Origin: Fimbriimonadales bacterium
GTDB lineage: Bacteria > Armatimonadota > Fimbriimonadia > Fimbriimonadales > ATM1
Direction of reading: 5' to 3'
Assembly (NCBI GenBank): GCA_035559795.1
Contig: DATMAR010000012.1
Location: 490,664 to 554,663 of the forward strand
DNA: 64,000 bases
This document shows positions 34,870 to 43,588 of this stretch, piece after piece. Position numbers and translations under genes: made by a program. Numbering within the stretch: the stretch's first letter is position 1; every line of letters begins with the position of its first letter. The notes beneath the pieces are model-generated. The model did not search any database. It was given only the letters and a program-made list of their open reading frames with translations, and was not told where the DNA came from.

Positions 34870-37470
34870 TTACACTGCTACCTGAACTGGCTCGAACGTA
34901 AATTCGCCTTCACGGTAATCTACAACGACCGTATCTCCGTCTTTCACGCGTCCTTCTAATAACGCTTTGGAAAGACCATTGAGAATGTGCGTTTGTATTG
35001 CACGTTTCAATGGACGCGCTCCGAATGCTGGGTCGTAGCCGATAAGCGCTAATTGCGATTTCGCTTCTTGAGTCAACTCTATGCGAATCTTCCTGTCCTC
35101 GAGACGCTTCGATAAATTGCGAAGTTGAATGTCTACGATTTCTTTGATTTCTTTCGGAGTGAGAGGATTGAAAACGATGATTTCATCGATGCGGTTGAGA
35201 AACTCCGGTCGGAAAAACTCTCTTACATATTCGAGGATTCTTCTTTTTACTTCGGGGTCGTTCGATAAGGGTATGTCGCCGTATTCATGCGAACCTAAAT
35301 TGCTCGTCATGATAATCACGCAGTTTCGGAAATCTACGGTGTGTCCTTGACCGTCCGTCAGGCGACCGTCATCGAGAACTTGCAATAACACATTGAAGAC
35401 TTCGCTGTGCGCTTTCTCGATTTCGTCGAGCAGTACAACCGAATACGGCTTCCTTCTTACGGCTTCGGTCAATTGCCCTCCCTCTTCATAACCTACATAA
35501 CCGGGGGGGGCTCCAATCAAACGCGCTACCGTGTGTTTTTCTTGGTATTCGCTCATGTCTAAACGAATCATGTTCCGCTCATCATCGAACAAAAATTCCG
35601 CAAGAGCACGAGCCAACTCCGTCTTTCCGACACCGGTAGGACCCAAGAAGAGAAACGAACCAATAGGACGGTTCGGGTCTGCAATGCCTGAACGAGAACG
35701 TCGAATTGCATCGCTGACGACCTGAATCGCGTGGTCTTGCCCCACCACTCTTTCCTTCAAACGCTGTTCCATGAAAAGAAGTTTTTCCTTCTCGCTTTCT
35801 ATCAACTTCGACACGGGGATTCCCGTCCATTTCGAAACGACTTCAGCGATGTCTTCTTCGTCCACTTCTTCCTTGAGCATTTTCAAATCCGATTGAAGTT
35901 TCTGCAATTCCGTTTCTAATTCACTGATGCGTTTTTTGAGTTGAGGAATTTCGCCATGCTGTAATTGAGCGGCAACCTCCCAATCCGCATCACGCACCGC
36001 TTGTTCCAGCCGCAAGCGCGCTTGCTCCAATCGCTCTTTCAATGCACGAATTTCCGAAATCTTTTCTTTCTCTTTTTCCCAATGGGCAACGAGACGGGCG
36101 CGCTCTTCGTTTAATTCGGCAAGCTCTTTTTCGATTTTGTCTAAGCGTTTTTTGCTCGCTTCGTCTTCTTCTTTTTTCAATGCCTGTTTTTCGATTTCCA
36201 GTTGGCGCATACGACGATCGAGCGTGTCTATTTCCACCGGAACACTGTCTATTTCCATACGCAAGCGACTGCTTGCCTCGTCTATCAAATCAATCGCCTT
36301 ATCCGGCAAGAATCGGTCGGTGATATATCGTGCGCTCAATGTCGCGGCTGCAACCAAAGCAGAATCCGTGATGCGAACTCCGTGATGAACTTCGTAACGT
36401 TCTTTCAATCCGCGCAAAATCGCAATCGTATCTTCGATGCTCGGCTCTTCCACTAAAATAGGTTGAAAACGACGCTCTAACGCTGCATCCTTTTCGATGT
36501 ACTTTCGATATTCTTCCACCGTAGTCGCCCCGACACAGCGAAGTTCTCCTCTTGCGAGCATCGGTTTGAGCATGTTCGCAGCGTCAATCGTCGCCCCTTC
36601 GGCTCGGCCAGCTCCGACTAACGTATGCAACTCATCAATGAAAAGAATGATTTGCCCTTCCGAATTTTTGATTTCTTCGAGAACTGCTTTCAAACGCTCT
36701 TCGAATTCACCGCGAAACTTTGCGCCTGCAAGAAGCGCCCCCATATCGAGCGCAATCACCCGTTTGTCTTTCAATCCTTCGGGAACGTCTTTCGCCACGA
36801 TGCGTTGAGCTAAACCTTCTACGATTGCGGTTTTTCCAACGCCTGGGTCACCGATGAGTACCGGGTTGTTTTTCGTTCTTCTGCTGAGGACTTGAATTAC
36901 GCGCCGAATTTCTTCGTCTCGCCCGATAACGGGGTCGAGTTTGCCTTGTCGTGCCAACAAAGTGAGATCTCTCCCGTATTTTTCCAGCGCTTGATATTTT
37001 TCTTCGGGGGTCTGGTCGGTTACGCGTCTCCCCCCTCTAATGCTTTGAATCGCTCGCAAAAGGGTGTTTCGGTCTGCTCCGGATGAACGGAGAGTTTTTC
37101 CTACGAAACCTACGTCCGCAGCAAGACCCAAAAGGATGTGTTCTGTCGATACGTATTCATCTTTGAGTTTTTCGGCTTCGTCGAACGCTGTATCCAAAGC
37201 CGCCTTAGCGCTCGAACCCAATGCAGAACCGTAACTTGCCGCCCCGCCCACACTCGGCTTGCGAGATAGTTCTTCGGACACTTGCGACATCAGTATCGAG
37301 GGGTTCACACCGACTTTCTCGAGAAGCGGCTTTGTCACCCCTTCCGATTGTTCGAGCAATGCGAGCAATAAATGTTCGGCTTCGATATAGGAATGCCGAT
37401 ACCGCTCCGCTATTTCCTGAGCGGATTGGACTGCATCTTGGGCTTTTAGGGTCAATTTATCGAATCGCAT
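34870..37470 (-). CDS. clpB: ATP-dependent disaggregase ClpB
   Basis: 866 residues. N-domain (about 1-145), first AAA+ with Walker [10 protein letters not shown], the long coiled-coil middle domain (about 410-520) that separates ClpB from ClpA/C, second AAA+ with [10 protein letters not shown] and [10 protein letters not shown]. Works with DnaK to dissolve aggregates as a hexamer. No CIRCE element is seen upstream in the 227-bp spacer. Conserved length. Confidence 0.97.
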   Translation of the reverse strand: MRFDKLTLKAQDAVQSAQEIAERYRHSYIEAEHLLLALLEQSEGVTKPLLEKVGVNPSILMSQVSEELSRKPSVGGAASYGSALGSSAKAALDTAFDEAEKLKDEYVSTEHILLGLAADVGFVGKTLRSSGADRNTLLRAIQSIRGGRRVTDQTPEEKYQALEKYGRDLTLLARQGKLDPVIGRDEEIRRVIQVLSRRTKNNPVLIGDPGVGKTAIVEGLAQRIVAKDVPEGLKDKRVIALDMGALLAGAKFRGEFEERLKAVLEEIKNSEGQIILFIDELHTLVGAGRAEGATIDAANMLKPMLARGELRCVGATTVEEYRKYIEKDAALERRFQPILVEEPSIEDTIAILRGLKERYEVHHGVRITDSALVAAATLSARYITDRFLPDKAIDLIDEASSRLRMEIDSVPVEIDTLDRRMRQLEIEKQALKKEEDEASKKRLDKIEKELAELNEERARLVAHWEKEKEKISEIRALKERLEQARLRLEQAVRDADWEVAAQLQHGEIPQLKKRISELETELQKLQSDLKMLKEEVDEEDIAEVVSKWTGIPVSKLIESEKEKLLFMEQRLKERVVGQDHAIQVVSDAIRRSRSGIADPNRPIGSFLFLGPTGVGKTELARALAEFLFDDERNMIRLDMSEYQEKHTVARLIGAPPGYVGYEEGGQLTEAVRRKPYSVVLLDEIEKAHSEVFNVLLQVLDDGRLTDGQGHTVDFRNCVIIMTSNLGSHEYGDIPLSNDPEVKRRILEYVREFFRPEFLNRIDEIIVFNPLTPKEIKEIVDIQLRNLSKRLEDRKIRIELTQEAKSQLALIGYDPAFGARPLKRAIQTHILNGLSKALLEGRVKDGDTVVVDYREGEFTFEPVQVAV

Positions 37471-37642
37471 GTTTAGTTTGTTGGACGTTTTTTTACTCTC
37501 GCTTTAAGTTTATCCCCCCAAGAAGGAAGGGCAACGAGTTATTTTTATTAACAGTTTTGGTCCTACTCCTCTATCCCGCAATACGAGAAAGGGATTAAAT
37601 GATTTAGTATTTTATATGACAGGCGCGAAGGTAAAAATATTA

Positions 37643-37668
37643 GCCTCAACTGCAGGAGCAGTTGAGGC
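37643..37668. repeat. Dispersed 11-bp hairpin, copy A
   Basis: GCCTCAACTGC (37643-37653), loop AGGA, GCAGTTGAGGC (37658-37668): perfect stem. A second copy at 52776-52801 has the same loop and one base pair swapped (T-A to A-T). Lies in the spacer between clpB and the secreted protein gene. Confidence 0.88.
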
Positions 37669-37697
37669 ATAAACTACGGTGGGGGGTCGTCAGATTT

Positions 37698-38417
37698 TTA
37701 TCCGACTTTCGTCACTTTGGCAGTCGCATCGGCTCGTACACCCGGCTGAAACTCGACGTTTTTCATGGTGTACTCCCCTTTGAATAAAGTTCCGTCTTTC
37801 GAGGATAACCAAACAACTCCGCTCACGGTAAACGGCATATCTCCACCAGTCTCTTTGAACTGATAGCTCACCTTCCAGAGTGTTTGGCCATTCACAGTCT
37901 CAGTGCCTTCGTATTTGTAAGTGGCTTCGGCGTCTACAGTCCCCTTTTTCGCATCCGCTTTGACCTTTCTCGTCCATGTGTCACCGATGCGTAAGGGTTT
38001 GTCGGGGTAAATGAAGGTGAAACTTTCCTCGAGACGAGGATTGTCCATTCCCGGCGCATTTTCGGTCTTCCGCTCCAGTGTTTCTCCGTTCGGTTTCATT
38101 ACCGTTACAGAGGTTTGAGAGGGCATTCCTTGACCGAGGTCTTGACCATCTATCACGATTCCCATTTCACCTTGTGTGGCTTCGACTTCGATGTTCCCAT
38201 CGTCGCGAATCTTGAGAATTTTCTCCGTGATGTTGAAATTCACCACGACTTTATGCGGCTGGCCGTCTCCCATGTCCATCGTTGAGTTCACTTCGACTTT
38301 GTACTTGTTCACCATGCCCACGGTAGGTTTCCACGCGAGCGTTACGGCATCTTGAGCGAACAAGAGGGAGCCGAGCAATAAAGAGAATAAAACTGGAAAA
38401 ACGTGCTTTTTAGTCAT
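37698..38417 (-). CDS. Secreted beta-rich protein of unknown function
   Basis: 239 residues from ATG 38417, which has GGAG 9 bases upstream; the longer frame from 38495 adds a non-signal-like stretch. Signal peptide MTKKHVFPVLFSLLLGSLLFAQ. The mature part is a beta-strand-rich sequence with repeated KV/KVE patterns and blocks YKVEVNSTMDMGDG, GDTWTRKVKA and FKGEYTMKNVEF, resembling DUF6263-type envelope proteins; I am not certain of the family. Monocistronic. Confidence 0.65.
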   Translation of the reverse strand: MTKKHVFPVLFSLLLGSLLFAQDAVTLAWKPTVGMVNKYKVEVNSTMDMGDGQPHKVVVNFNITEKILKIRDDGNIEVEATQGEMGIVIDGQDLGQGMPSQTSVTVMKPNGETLERKTENAPGMDNPRLEESFTFIYPDKPLRIGDTWTRKVKADAKKGTVDAEATYKYEGTETVNGQTLWKVSYQFKETGGDMPFTVSGVVWLSSKDGTLFKGEYTMKNVEFQPGVRADATAKVTKVG

Positions 38418-38536
38418 TTTATTGATCTCCGATTCCTCAGGGATTCGACAAGGATACCGCAAGTTCTGTATCCACTTATATGGAATTAGGCACAAATTCC
38501 CAATTTTCGTCCAATTGGATTATTACGCTTCTATGA

Positions 38537-39121
38537 TTATTTCGCTTCTATCTGCCTCAGCCAATTTTCGACGATGCGGTGCCCATGCTCCGTTAGGACG
38601 CTTTCGGGATGGAATTGAACGCCTTGCACATCGTAAGATTTATGCTGGAGAGCCATGATTTCGCCGTCGTCGCTCGTTGCGAGGACTCGCAATTCATCGG
38701 GAAGCGAATCCTTATCTACGACCAAACTATGATAGCGAATCGCGCGAATCGGTGAAGGAAGTCCTTCGAAAATTCCCTCTCCCTTATGTTCTATGAAGGA
38801 AGCCTTCCCGTGCATGATTCGTTTCGCGCGGACGATTTTTCCACCGAAAACCTCACCAATCGCCTGCATCCCGAGACAAACTCCGAAAATCGGAATTTTT
38901 CCGGCGAACTCTCGAATCACGTCTTCCGTAATTCCCGCTTTATCCGGTGTACACGGTCCAGGAGATATGAGAATTCCTCGCGGATTTAGAGAGCGAATCT
39001 CGTCGAGCGTGATTTCGTCGTTTCGTTTCACGAGAATTTCTTCACCACATTCCAACGCATATTGCGCGATGTTGTAAGTGAATGAGTCGTAATTATCGAT
39101 CAGCAAAACCATTTTGTTCAC
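38537..39121 (-). CDS. trpG: Anthranilate/aminodeoxychorismate synthase glutamine amidotransferase subunit
   Basis: 194 residues, class I amidotransferase. Catalytic Cys in GVCLGMQAIGE, His-Glu in VQFHPESVLTEHG, and NYDSFTYNI at the N-terminus are intact. It supplies ammonia from glutamine to the partner subunit encoded 22 bp upstream. In many bacteria this subunit serves both tryptophan and folate pathways (TrpG/PabA). Confidence 0.93.
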   Translation of the reverse strand: MNKMVLLIDNYDSFTYNIAQYALECGEEILVKRNDEITLDEIRSLNPRGILISPGPCTPDKAGITEDVIREFAGKIPIFGVCLGMQAIGEVFGGKIVRAKRIMHGKASFIEHKGEGIFEGLPSPIRAIRYHSLVVDKDSLPDELRVLATSDDGEIMALQHKSYDVQGVQFHPESVLTEHGHRIVENWLRQIEAK

Positions 39122-39143
39122 AGAATCTTTATCATTAATTTAT

Positions 39144-40619
39144 TTATTTCAAAAAATCTTCCTTTTCCGCCTCTTCGACTGCTTGCATTACGGCTTTCGC
39201 TTTGTTATAGCATTCTTGCCATTCTTTTTCGGGAACGCTATCGTAAACGATACCTGCTCCTGCTTGAATGTGCGCGATTCCGTCTTTTAAGAAAATCGTT
39301 CGTATAGCAATCGCCATATCCATATCTCCATTGAATCCGAAATAACCGACGGCTCCGGCATAGCAACCTCTGCGCGTCGGTTCTAATTCTTCGATAATTT
39401 CCATTGCTCGAACTTTCGGGGCACCTGTAACCGTTCCAGCGGGAAAACAAGCGCGAAAAACATCGAGAGCGTCGTATTCAGGTTTAACTTTTGCAGTGAC
39501 ATCGCTTACGATATGCATGACATGGGAGTATTTTTCGACGACCATTAACTCGTTCACCTTCACAGTTCCAGGTTCGGCTATTCTTCCCAAGTCGTTTCTT
39601 CCCAAATCCACGAGCATGATGTGTTCCGCCCTTTCTTTTTCATCGGCGAGAAGTTCTTTTTCGAGCAGTGCGTCTTCCGCCTCGGTTTGTCCACGATGAC
39701 GCGTGCCTGCAATCGGTCGAACGCGAGCGATGCCATCTTCCAAGGTGACTAAAACCTCCGGAGAGGCTCCGATGACATCGCAATTTCCAAATCGCAAAAG
39801 ATACATATAAGGGGAAGGATTGAGCGAGCGCAAACTGCGATAGAGCGAAATGGGATGAGCGGAAACCGGCGAAGAAAAACGCTGACTCAAAACCATTTGA
39901 ACCCCGTCTCCCGCTTCGATATATTGTATCGTTTTGCGGACGGCTTCTTCGAACTGGTCTCGGCTGATATTGGTTTGAAAATTCGGCTGCAAACCTTTGC
40001 TTTTCGGAAGGGGGGGGAGAGAACCTCGCAAACGATCGACAATGGCGCGAATCCTAAGACATGCACTTTCGTAAGAGCCGTCCTCCTCCGTTGCATGCGA
40101 GATGACCAACATGCGATTCTTCGCATGGTCGAATGCTACGAGGGTATCGCAGAGCAGCATACAGACATCGTCGCAATTCAAATCATCCGGTACTCGGTTC
40201 TCGATTTTTTCGAAAAAACGGACGAGGTCATAGGCGAGCATGCCGACTGCCCCACCCGTGAAGCGAGGAAGTCCCTCGAGGGATGCATAGGGTCTTTCAT
40301 AAACTGCTTTGCGAATCGCAGAAAGGGGTGAGTCTCCGCTGGGGATTTCGAAGGAATGACTTTTACCGTCTTCTATCCATTCGCCAAGGTTATTTTTAGT
40401 GCGAAGGATTTTTTTGGGATTCGCACTCAAGAAACTATAGCGAGCGAGCCTTTCCCCCCCTGTTACCGATTCGAGCAAGAAAGAGAGTTTTGCATCGTGA
40501 GCCAACTTCCAATATGCGCTCACGGGGGTTTCGAGGTCCGCGAGCATTTCCGCGTAGACAGGAACGAGGCGCCCCCCCTTAGCAATTTCTTTAAACTTCT
40601 CAGGAGACGGTTTGAACAT
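39144..40619 (-). CDS. trpE: Anthranilate synthase component I
   Basis: 491 residues. Chorismate-binding enzyme blocks: RFSSPVSAHPISLYRSLR, GASPEVLVTLEDG, RPIAGTRHRG, LGRNDLGRIAEPG, FPAGTVTGAPKVRAMEII and GAGIVYDSVPEKEWQE. The first 40 residues have the feedback-inhibitory SxxxE-like region (LLESVTGGERLARYSFL). TrpE rather than PabB is favoured by this and by length. Makes anthranilate from chorismate with TrpG. No other trp genes are nearby and no leader peptide or T-box was seen. Confidence 0.9.
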   Translation of the reverse strand: MFKPSPEKFKEIAKGGRLVPVYAEMLADLETPVSAYWKLAHDAKLSFLLESVTGGERLARYSFLSANPKKILRTKNNLGEWIEDGKSHSFEIPSGDSPLSAIRKAVYERPYASLEGLPRFTGGAVGMLAYDLVRFFEKIENRVPDDLNCDDVCMLLCDTLVAFDHAKNRMLVISHATEEDGSYESACLRIRAIVDRLRGSLPPLPKSKGLQPNFQTNISRDQFEEAVRKTIQYIEAGDGVQMVLSQRFSSPVSAHPISLYRSLRSLNPSPYMYLLRFGNCDVIGASPEVLVTLEDGIARVRPIAGTRHRGQTEAEDALLEKELLADEKERAEHIMLVDLGRNDLGRIAEPGTVKVNELMVVEKYSHVMHIVSDVTAKVKPEYDALDVFRACFPAGTVTGAPKVRAMEIIEELEPTRRGCYAGAVGYFGFNGDMDMAIAIRTIFLKDGIAHIQAGAGIVYDSVPEKEWQECYNKAKAVMQAVEEAEKEDFLK

Positions 40620-40626
40620 TACGAAA

Positions 40627-42078
40627 TCAAGGTGCTATGGCAAGCGCACCCATGGGATCCCACGGAGGCAATCGAACGGGCTCTGTCTCTAAAATGGGCA
40701 AAAGTTTTTTCGGCAAGAATTTTTTGTTGACCGCGACTTCGTACACGTATTCATCGAACCAATCGTCGCTCATCACGAGGAACCCTTTATCCCCCCCTTT
40801 GTCTCCCCAACTGTTTTCCACGCGCCATTTTCGAGGTCTTTTCTTTTCGTCCAAATCTACCCCTACGAAAACCATCGCGTGATTCATCGCACTTTGCCCG
40901 TAATCCAATCTTTCCGCTTTGTTGAGTTTCGGTTTCGTGCCGTAAACGGATTCGTAATCGTAGAGTTTCATGTCCAAAATGCCTAAATCTCGATCGAGCA
41001 TTTTCCCGACATCGCATCCGAACCACACGGCTTCTCCGGAGAGAATCTGTTCGATGGCAGCCTGTTTGAGAATCGGCAATTCGACGTTCAAATATCGAAT
41101 GATATCCCCCCCCACGACATTTCCGAGAAAGTCGATCGTATAAAGCGTGTTGAACTTTTTGCTTTTCTGGGGGCAATGAATGAGACAAATCTTCGACTCC
41201 AACTCCGAAGCGATGTATTTTTCGTAAAACTCCAGAGGAGTCATCCATCCTTCTCGGTGGAATTTATTCTCTTTATCTCTCCACTGCCAATAGAATTTTT
41301 GGGGGGGTTCACCTAAATGAATTGCGAGCATTCTATAAATCGTTTCCATCATGCGAAGTTTTTCTTCTCGCAAAGCATTCATCTTCGCACCTTTTTCCGC
41401 ATAACGCCTAAGAGTGTGTGCAAATTCACGCAATTTCGCAGTGACTAAAGCATTCATCAAACCTGTGTTGCTACTGCTATCGGTCTCTGGCATGAACGCT
41501 TTTGGAACTACGCCGTATTTCCTTACTAAGTTCAAAAACATGTCCCACTGCCCCCCGTCTTGGATGGGAGACATGAGGAGCCAATCCAAGAGACGACTTC
41601 CGACGGGCTCATCGAGAGTTCGGAGAATGTTTTCCAAAAAGAAATTCGATTTTTCGAGTTTGTCGTAAAACATGAGATAATTTTGCGAAAGTTCGAATTT
41701 ATCGTCGAGTTTATGTTTTTTCATCAATGCTGCCCGAAGAGGATTCAAACCCGCAAAAAGCCAGCATCTTCCGCTCGAGTTTTGGCTCGTGGATTCACCC
41801 GCTTTGAGTACATGCGAAAAGATGTGATTCGTCGCATTCACGACTTGGCGGTTTTTTGCGACATTGTGGACAGAAGTTGTGGTAACGGCGTTCATAGCCA
41901 GTATATTTTTCGGGTTTTCTATGAACGCTTTATGAAATTTACCGAGCAAACTTTGAGTGACTTGCTCTGTTTGTTTCTTCTGCAATTCGCCGTCTTTTTT
42001 GGGCGAGAGTTTCTTGGCATGGAGCCGTACGATAGATTTTTTATGCTTTTGCGTTTTAAACTCAGCGCGGGATGGCAT
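40627..42078 (-). CDS. C1B peptidase, bleomycin hydrolase/aminopeptidase C family
   Basis: 483 residues, cytoplasmic papain-fold aminopeptidase. Catalytic triad visible: Cys in SSGRCWLFAGLN, His in SAMNHAMVFVGVD and Asn in WRVENSWGD. Family hexamers have an internal chamber that degrades peptides and homocysteine thiolactone. The N-terminus (about 50 residues, Lys-rich) is longer than in PepC. Its start overlaps the divergent lipoprotein gene by 7 bp, so the two cannot have independent promoters outside each other's coding region. Confidence 0.9.
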   Translation of the reverse strand: MPSRAEFKTQKHKKSIVRLHAKKLSPKKDGELQKKQTEQVTQSLLGKFHKAFIENPKNILAMNAVTTTSVHNVAKNRQVVNATNHIFSHVLKAGESTSQNSSGRCWLFAGLNPLRAALMKKHKLDDKFELSQNYLMFYDKLEKSNFFLENILRTLDEPVGSRLLDWLLMSPIQDGGQWDMFLNLVRKYGVVPKAFMPETDSSSNTGLMNALVTAKLREFAHTLRRYAEKGAKMNALREEKLRMMETIYRMLAIHLGEPPQKFYWQWRDKENKFHREGWMTPLEFYEKYIASELESKICLIHCPQKSKKFNTLYTIDFLGNVVGGDIIRYLNVELPILKQAAIEQILSGEAVWFGCDVGKMLDRDLGILDMKLYDYESVYGTKPKLNKAERLDYGQSAMNHAMVFVGVDLDEKKRPRKWRVENSWGDKGGDKGFLVMSDDWFDEYVYEVAVNKKFLPKKLLPILETEPVRLPPWDPMGALAIAP

Positions 42079-42485
42079 TTCTTTCCCTCCGGGGATTTTG
42101 GATTTATTTTACCTGCATAGTCATCATGATTTTGCTGGGTTGTTCGAGGCGGGAAGAGGATTTGACAGGCGTTTGGGTCAGTGAGCGTCGAGGAGAAGAA
42201 ATGCGATTGGAATTGCGAAAAGGTGGCACCTTCGTAAAAACCACCAAGATGGAATTTCCCTCTTCTGGTAAGCCCGTACGACCGAGAACCCTAACAATCC
42301 GACAAATCGGGAAATATAAAATCGAAGACGAAGAAATCGTATTTTACGATTTCAGAGAAGGATTAGCGGGAAAAGAATTTACACACATAAAAGGAAGTAT
42401 TCGCATTCCCTATTCGAAGGAAGACGAACTGCTCATATGGAATCCCAGAACTGCGAAGAAAAGGGCATTCCTACGCAAAAGTTAG
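42072..42485 (+). CDS. Putative small lipoprotein
   Basis: 137 residues. Hydrophobic start with lipobox ILLGC (lipidated Cys24), then LTGVWVSERRGEEMRLELRKGGTFVKT, which looks like a lipocalin-like/META-type beta barrel start (TGxW). The hydrophobic leader is short, with an N-terminal ATG at 42072 needed for a full signal; SD not clear. Rest beta-rich, unknown function. Confidence 0.6.
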   Translation: MAFLSLRGFWIYFTCIVIMILLGCSRREEDLTGVWVSERRGEEMRLELRKGGTFVKTTKMEFPSSGKPVRPRTLTIRQIGKYKIEDEEIVFYDFREGLAGKEFTHIKGSIRIPYSKEDELLIWNPRTAKKRAFLRKS

Positions 42486-42975
42486 CACGAAGGATTTTTT
42501 CGGAATCTAATGAATATATTTTTTTCACTTCCAAATCGAAACAACGAGGAAGAACGAATTTGGAAATAGAAAGAATAGACTCATTTACAAACTGGTTCCC
42601 TTGCGGAGGGGGTTTTAATAAAATTTTAGGAGCATCTATTTTTTACAAGCAGAATTCTTTTACCCCCTCCTTAAAGGTTCCCCCTCTTCGCTCCGCTCGA
42701 AGGGGAACCGGATGAATTTAAAAATTTTTTTTAGCAACGTGATTTTTTATTTACAGTATTCAAGCAACGCTATTTTTATTTACCAGCGTTCAAATTGATG
42801 ATAGATTCACAACAAATCGGTTCCCCTTGCGTAAGCAGGGGGAACCGTAATTATTTTAGGTAAATCCGCAACAGAGTTCTCAAATCAATTTTTCCTCCTC
42901 AAAACAATTTTGCTTGAACATAGGAGGGGGAAGGAGAGATTCAGAATGGCAACTCTATTCTTACGTTATACGCTT
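42486..42975. other. Repeat-rich intergenic region
   Basis: 490 bp without a supported gene (the open frame 42437-42715 is in repeats). Contains hairpins of the GGTTCCCC family and AT-rich blocks; see the repeat entries. The 3' end of the clpS pair lies to the right. Confidence 0.75.
42594..42846. repeat. Cluster of GGTTCCCC/GGGGAACC hairpins
   Basis: Hairpin 1: GGTTCCCC 42676-42683 with GGGGAACC 42702-42709. Hairpin 2: GGTTCCCCTTGC (42819-42830), loop GTAA, GCAGGGGGAACC (42835-42846), nearly perfect 12-bp stem. A half copy, GGTTCCCTTGC at 42594, heads the block, and GGAGGGGGT (42605-42613) pairs with ACCCCCTCC (42662-42670). Related sequence recurs at 52.69-52.76 kb. Confidence 0.75.
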
Positions 42976-43284
42976 CTATTCTTCTCTGGAAACTTCGACG
43001 CGAATGCCTATGGTGCTGATGATAGCGGAGGCTTTTTCACATTCTTCTTTTGCAGCGCGATGTACGATGCTTTTTCCGAGATTGTGGATTTCCCAAGTCT
43101 CTATATAGGCTTCTTCTGCAGTGCAGCCCGTCGCCACTTGCAAAATATGCATCACTTCTTCCCAAGTGTTGTAGTTGTTATCATATACCGTAACCATCCA
43201 TCCCCCACCGCGTCCGCCGCCGATGCGCTCCTTTTCTTCGATTTCTTTAGAAGGAATTATCGAAACGTCAGCCGTGTTTGTCAT
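42976..43284 (-). CDS. clpS: ATP-dependent Clp protease adaptor ClpS, copy 1
   Basis: 102 residues. After a disordered 28-residue start, VTVYDNNYNTWEEVMHILQVATGCTAEEAYIETWEIHNLGKSIVH matches ClpS: the YDNN replaces the usual NDD of the N-degron pocket and the conserved His is in WEIHNLG. ClpS delivers N-end-rule substrates to ClpA/ClpC. Coupled (ATGA, 43281-43284) to an upstream second clpS. Confidence 0.85.
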   Translation of the reverse strand: MTNTADVSIIPSKEIEEKERIGGGRGGGWMVTVYDNNYNTWEEVMHILQVATGCTAEEAYIETWEIHNLGKSIVHRAAKEECEKASAIISTIGIRVEVSREE

Positions 43285-43568
43285 TCATCCCATTCTGGTC
43301 GAACTTCGGTTTTCACTCCGATTTGAGAAATGATGGACGCTACTGCGCTGCACGCTTCCTGAGAGCCGAAATGAACCGTAGCCGAGCCGAACGTATGCGC
43401 TTCCCAGGTTTCGCAATACGCCTCTTCGAGAGAACACCCCGTAGCATAGATAATCGTTTCCATAACCTCTTCGAAAGTGTTCGTTTCGTTATTAAAAATC
43501 ACGGTCATATACCTGCCACGATAGCCGGTATGACCTTCGATGATTTCCGGTACGGGTTTCGTGCGCAT
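43281..43568 (-). CDS. clpS: ATP-dependent Clp protease adaptor ClpS, copy 2
   Basis: 95 residues: MTVIFNNETNTFEEVMETIIYATGCSLEEAYCETWEAHTFGSATVHFG. ClpS fold with FNNE in place of NDD and His in WEAHTFG. About half its residues match copy 1 by eye. The pocket differences suggest the two copies read different N-terminal residues. First gene of the pair; stop overlaps copy 1 start. Confidence 0.85.
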   Translation of the reverse strand: MRTKPVPEIIEGHTGYRGRYMTVIFNNETNTFEEVMETIIYATGCSLEEAYCETWEAHTFGSATVHFGSQEACSAVASIISQIGVKTEVRPEWDE

Positions 43569-43588
43569 ATCCTTTCTACCCTGTTCTT

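Noticed and set aside
42437-42715. Plus-strand open frame after the lipoprotein gene
   Set aside because: Overlaps the lipoprotein in another frame and lies within the hairpin repeats.
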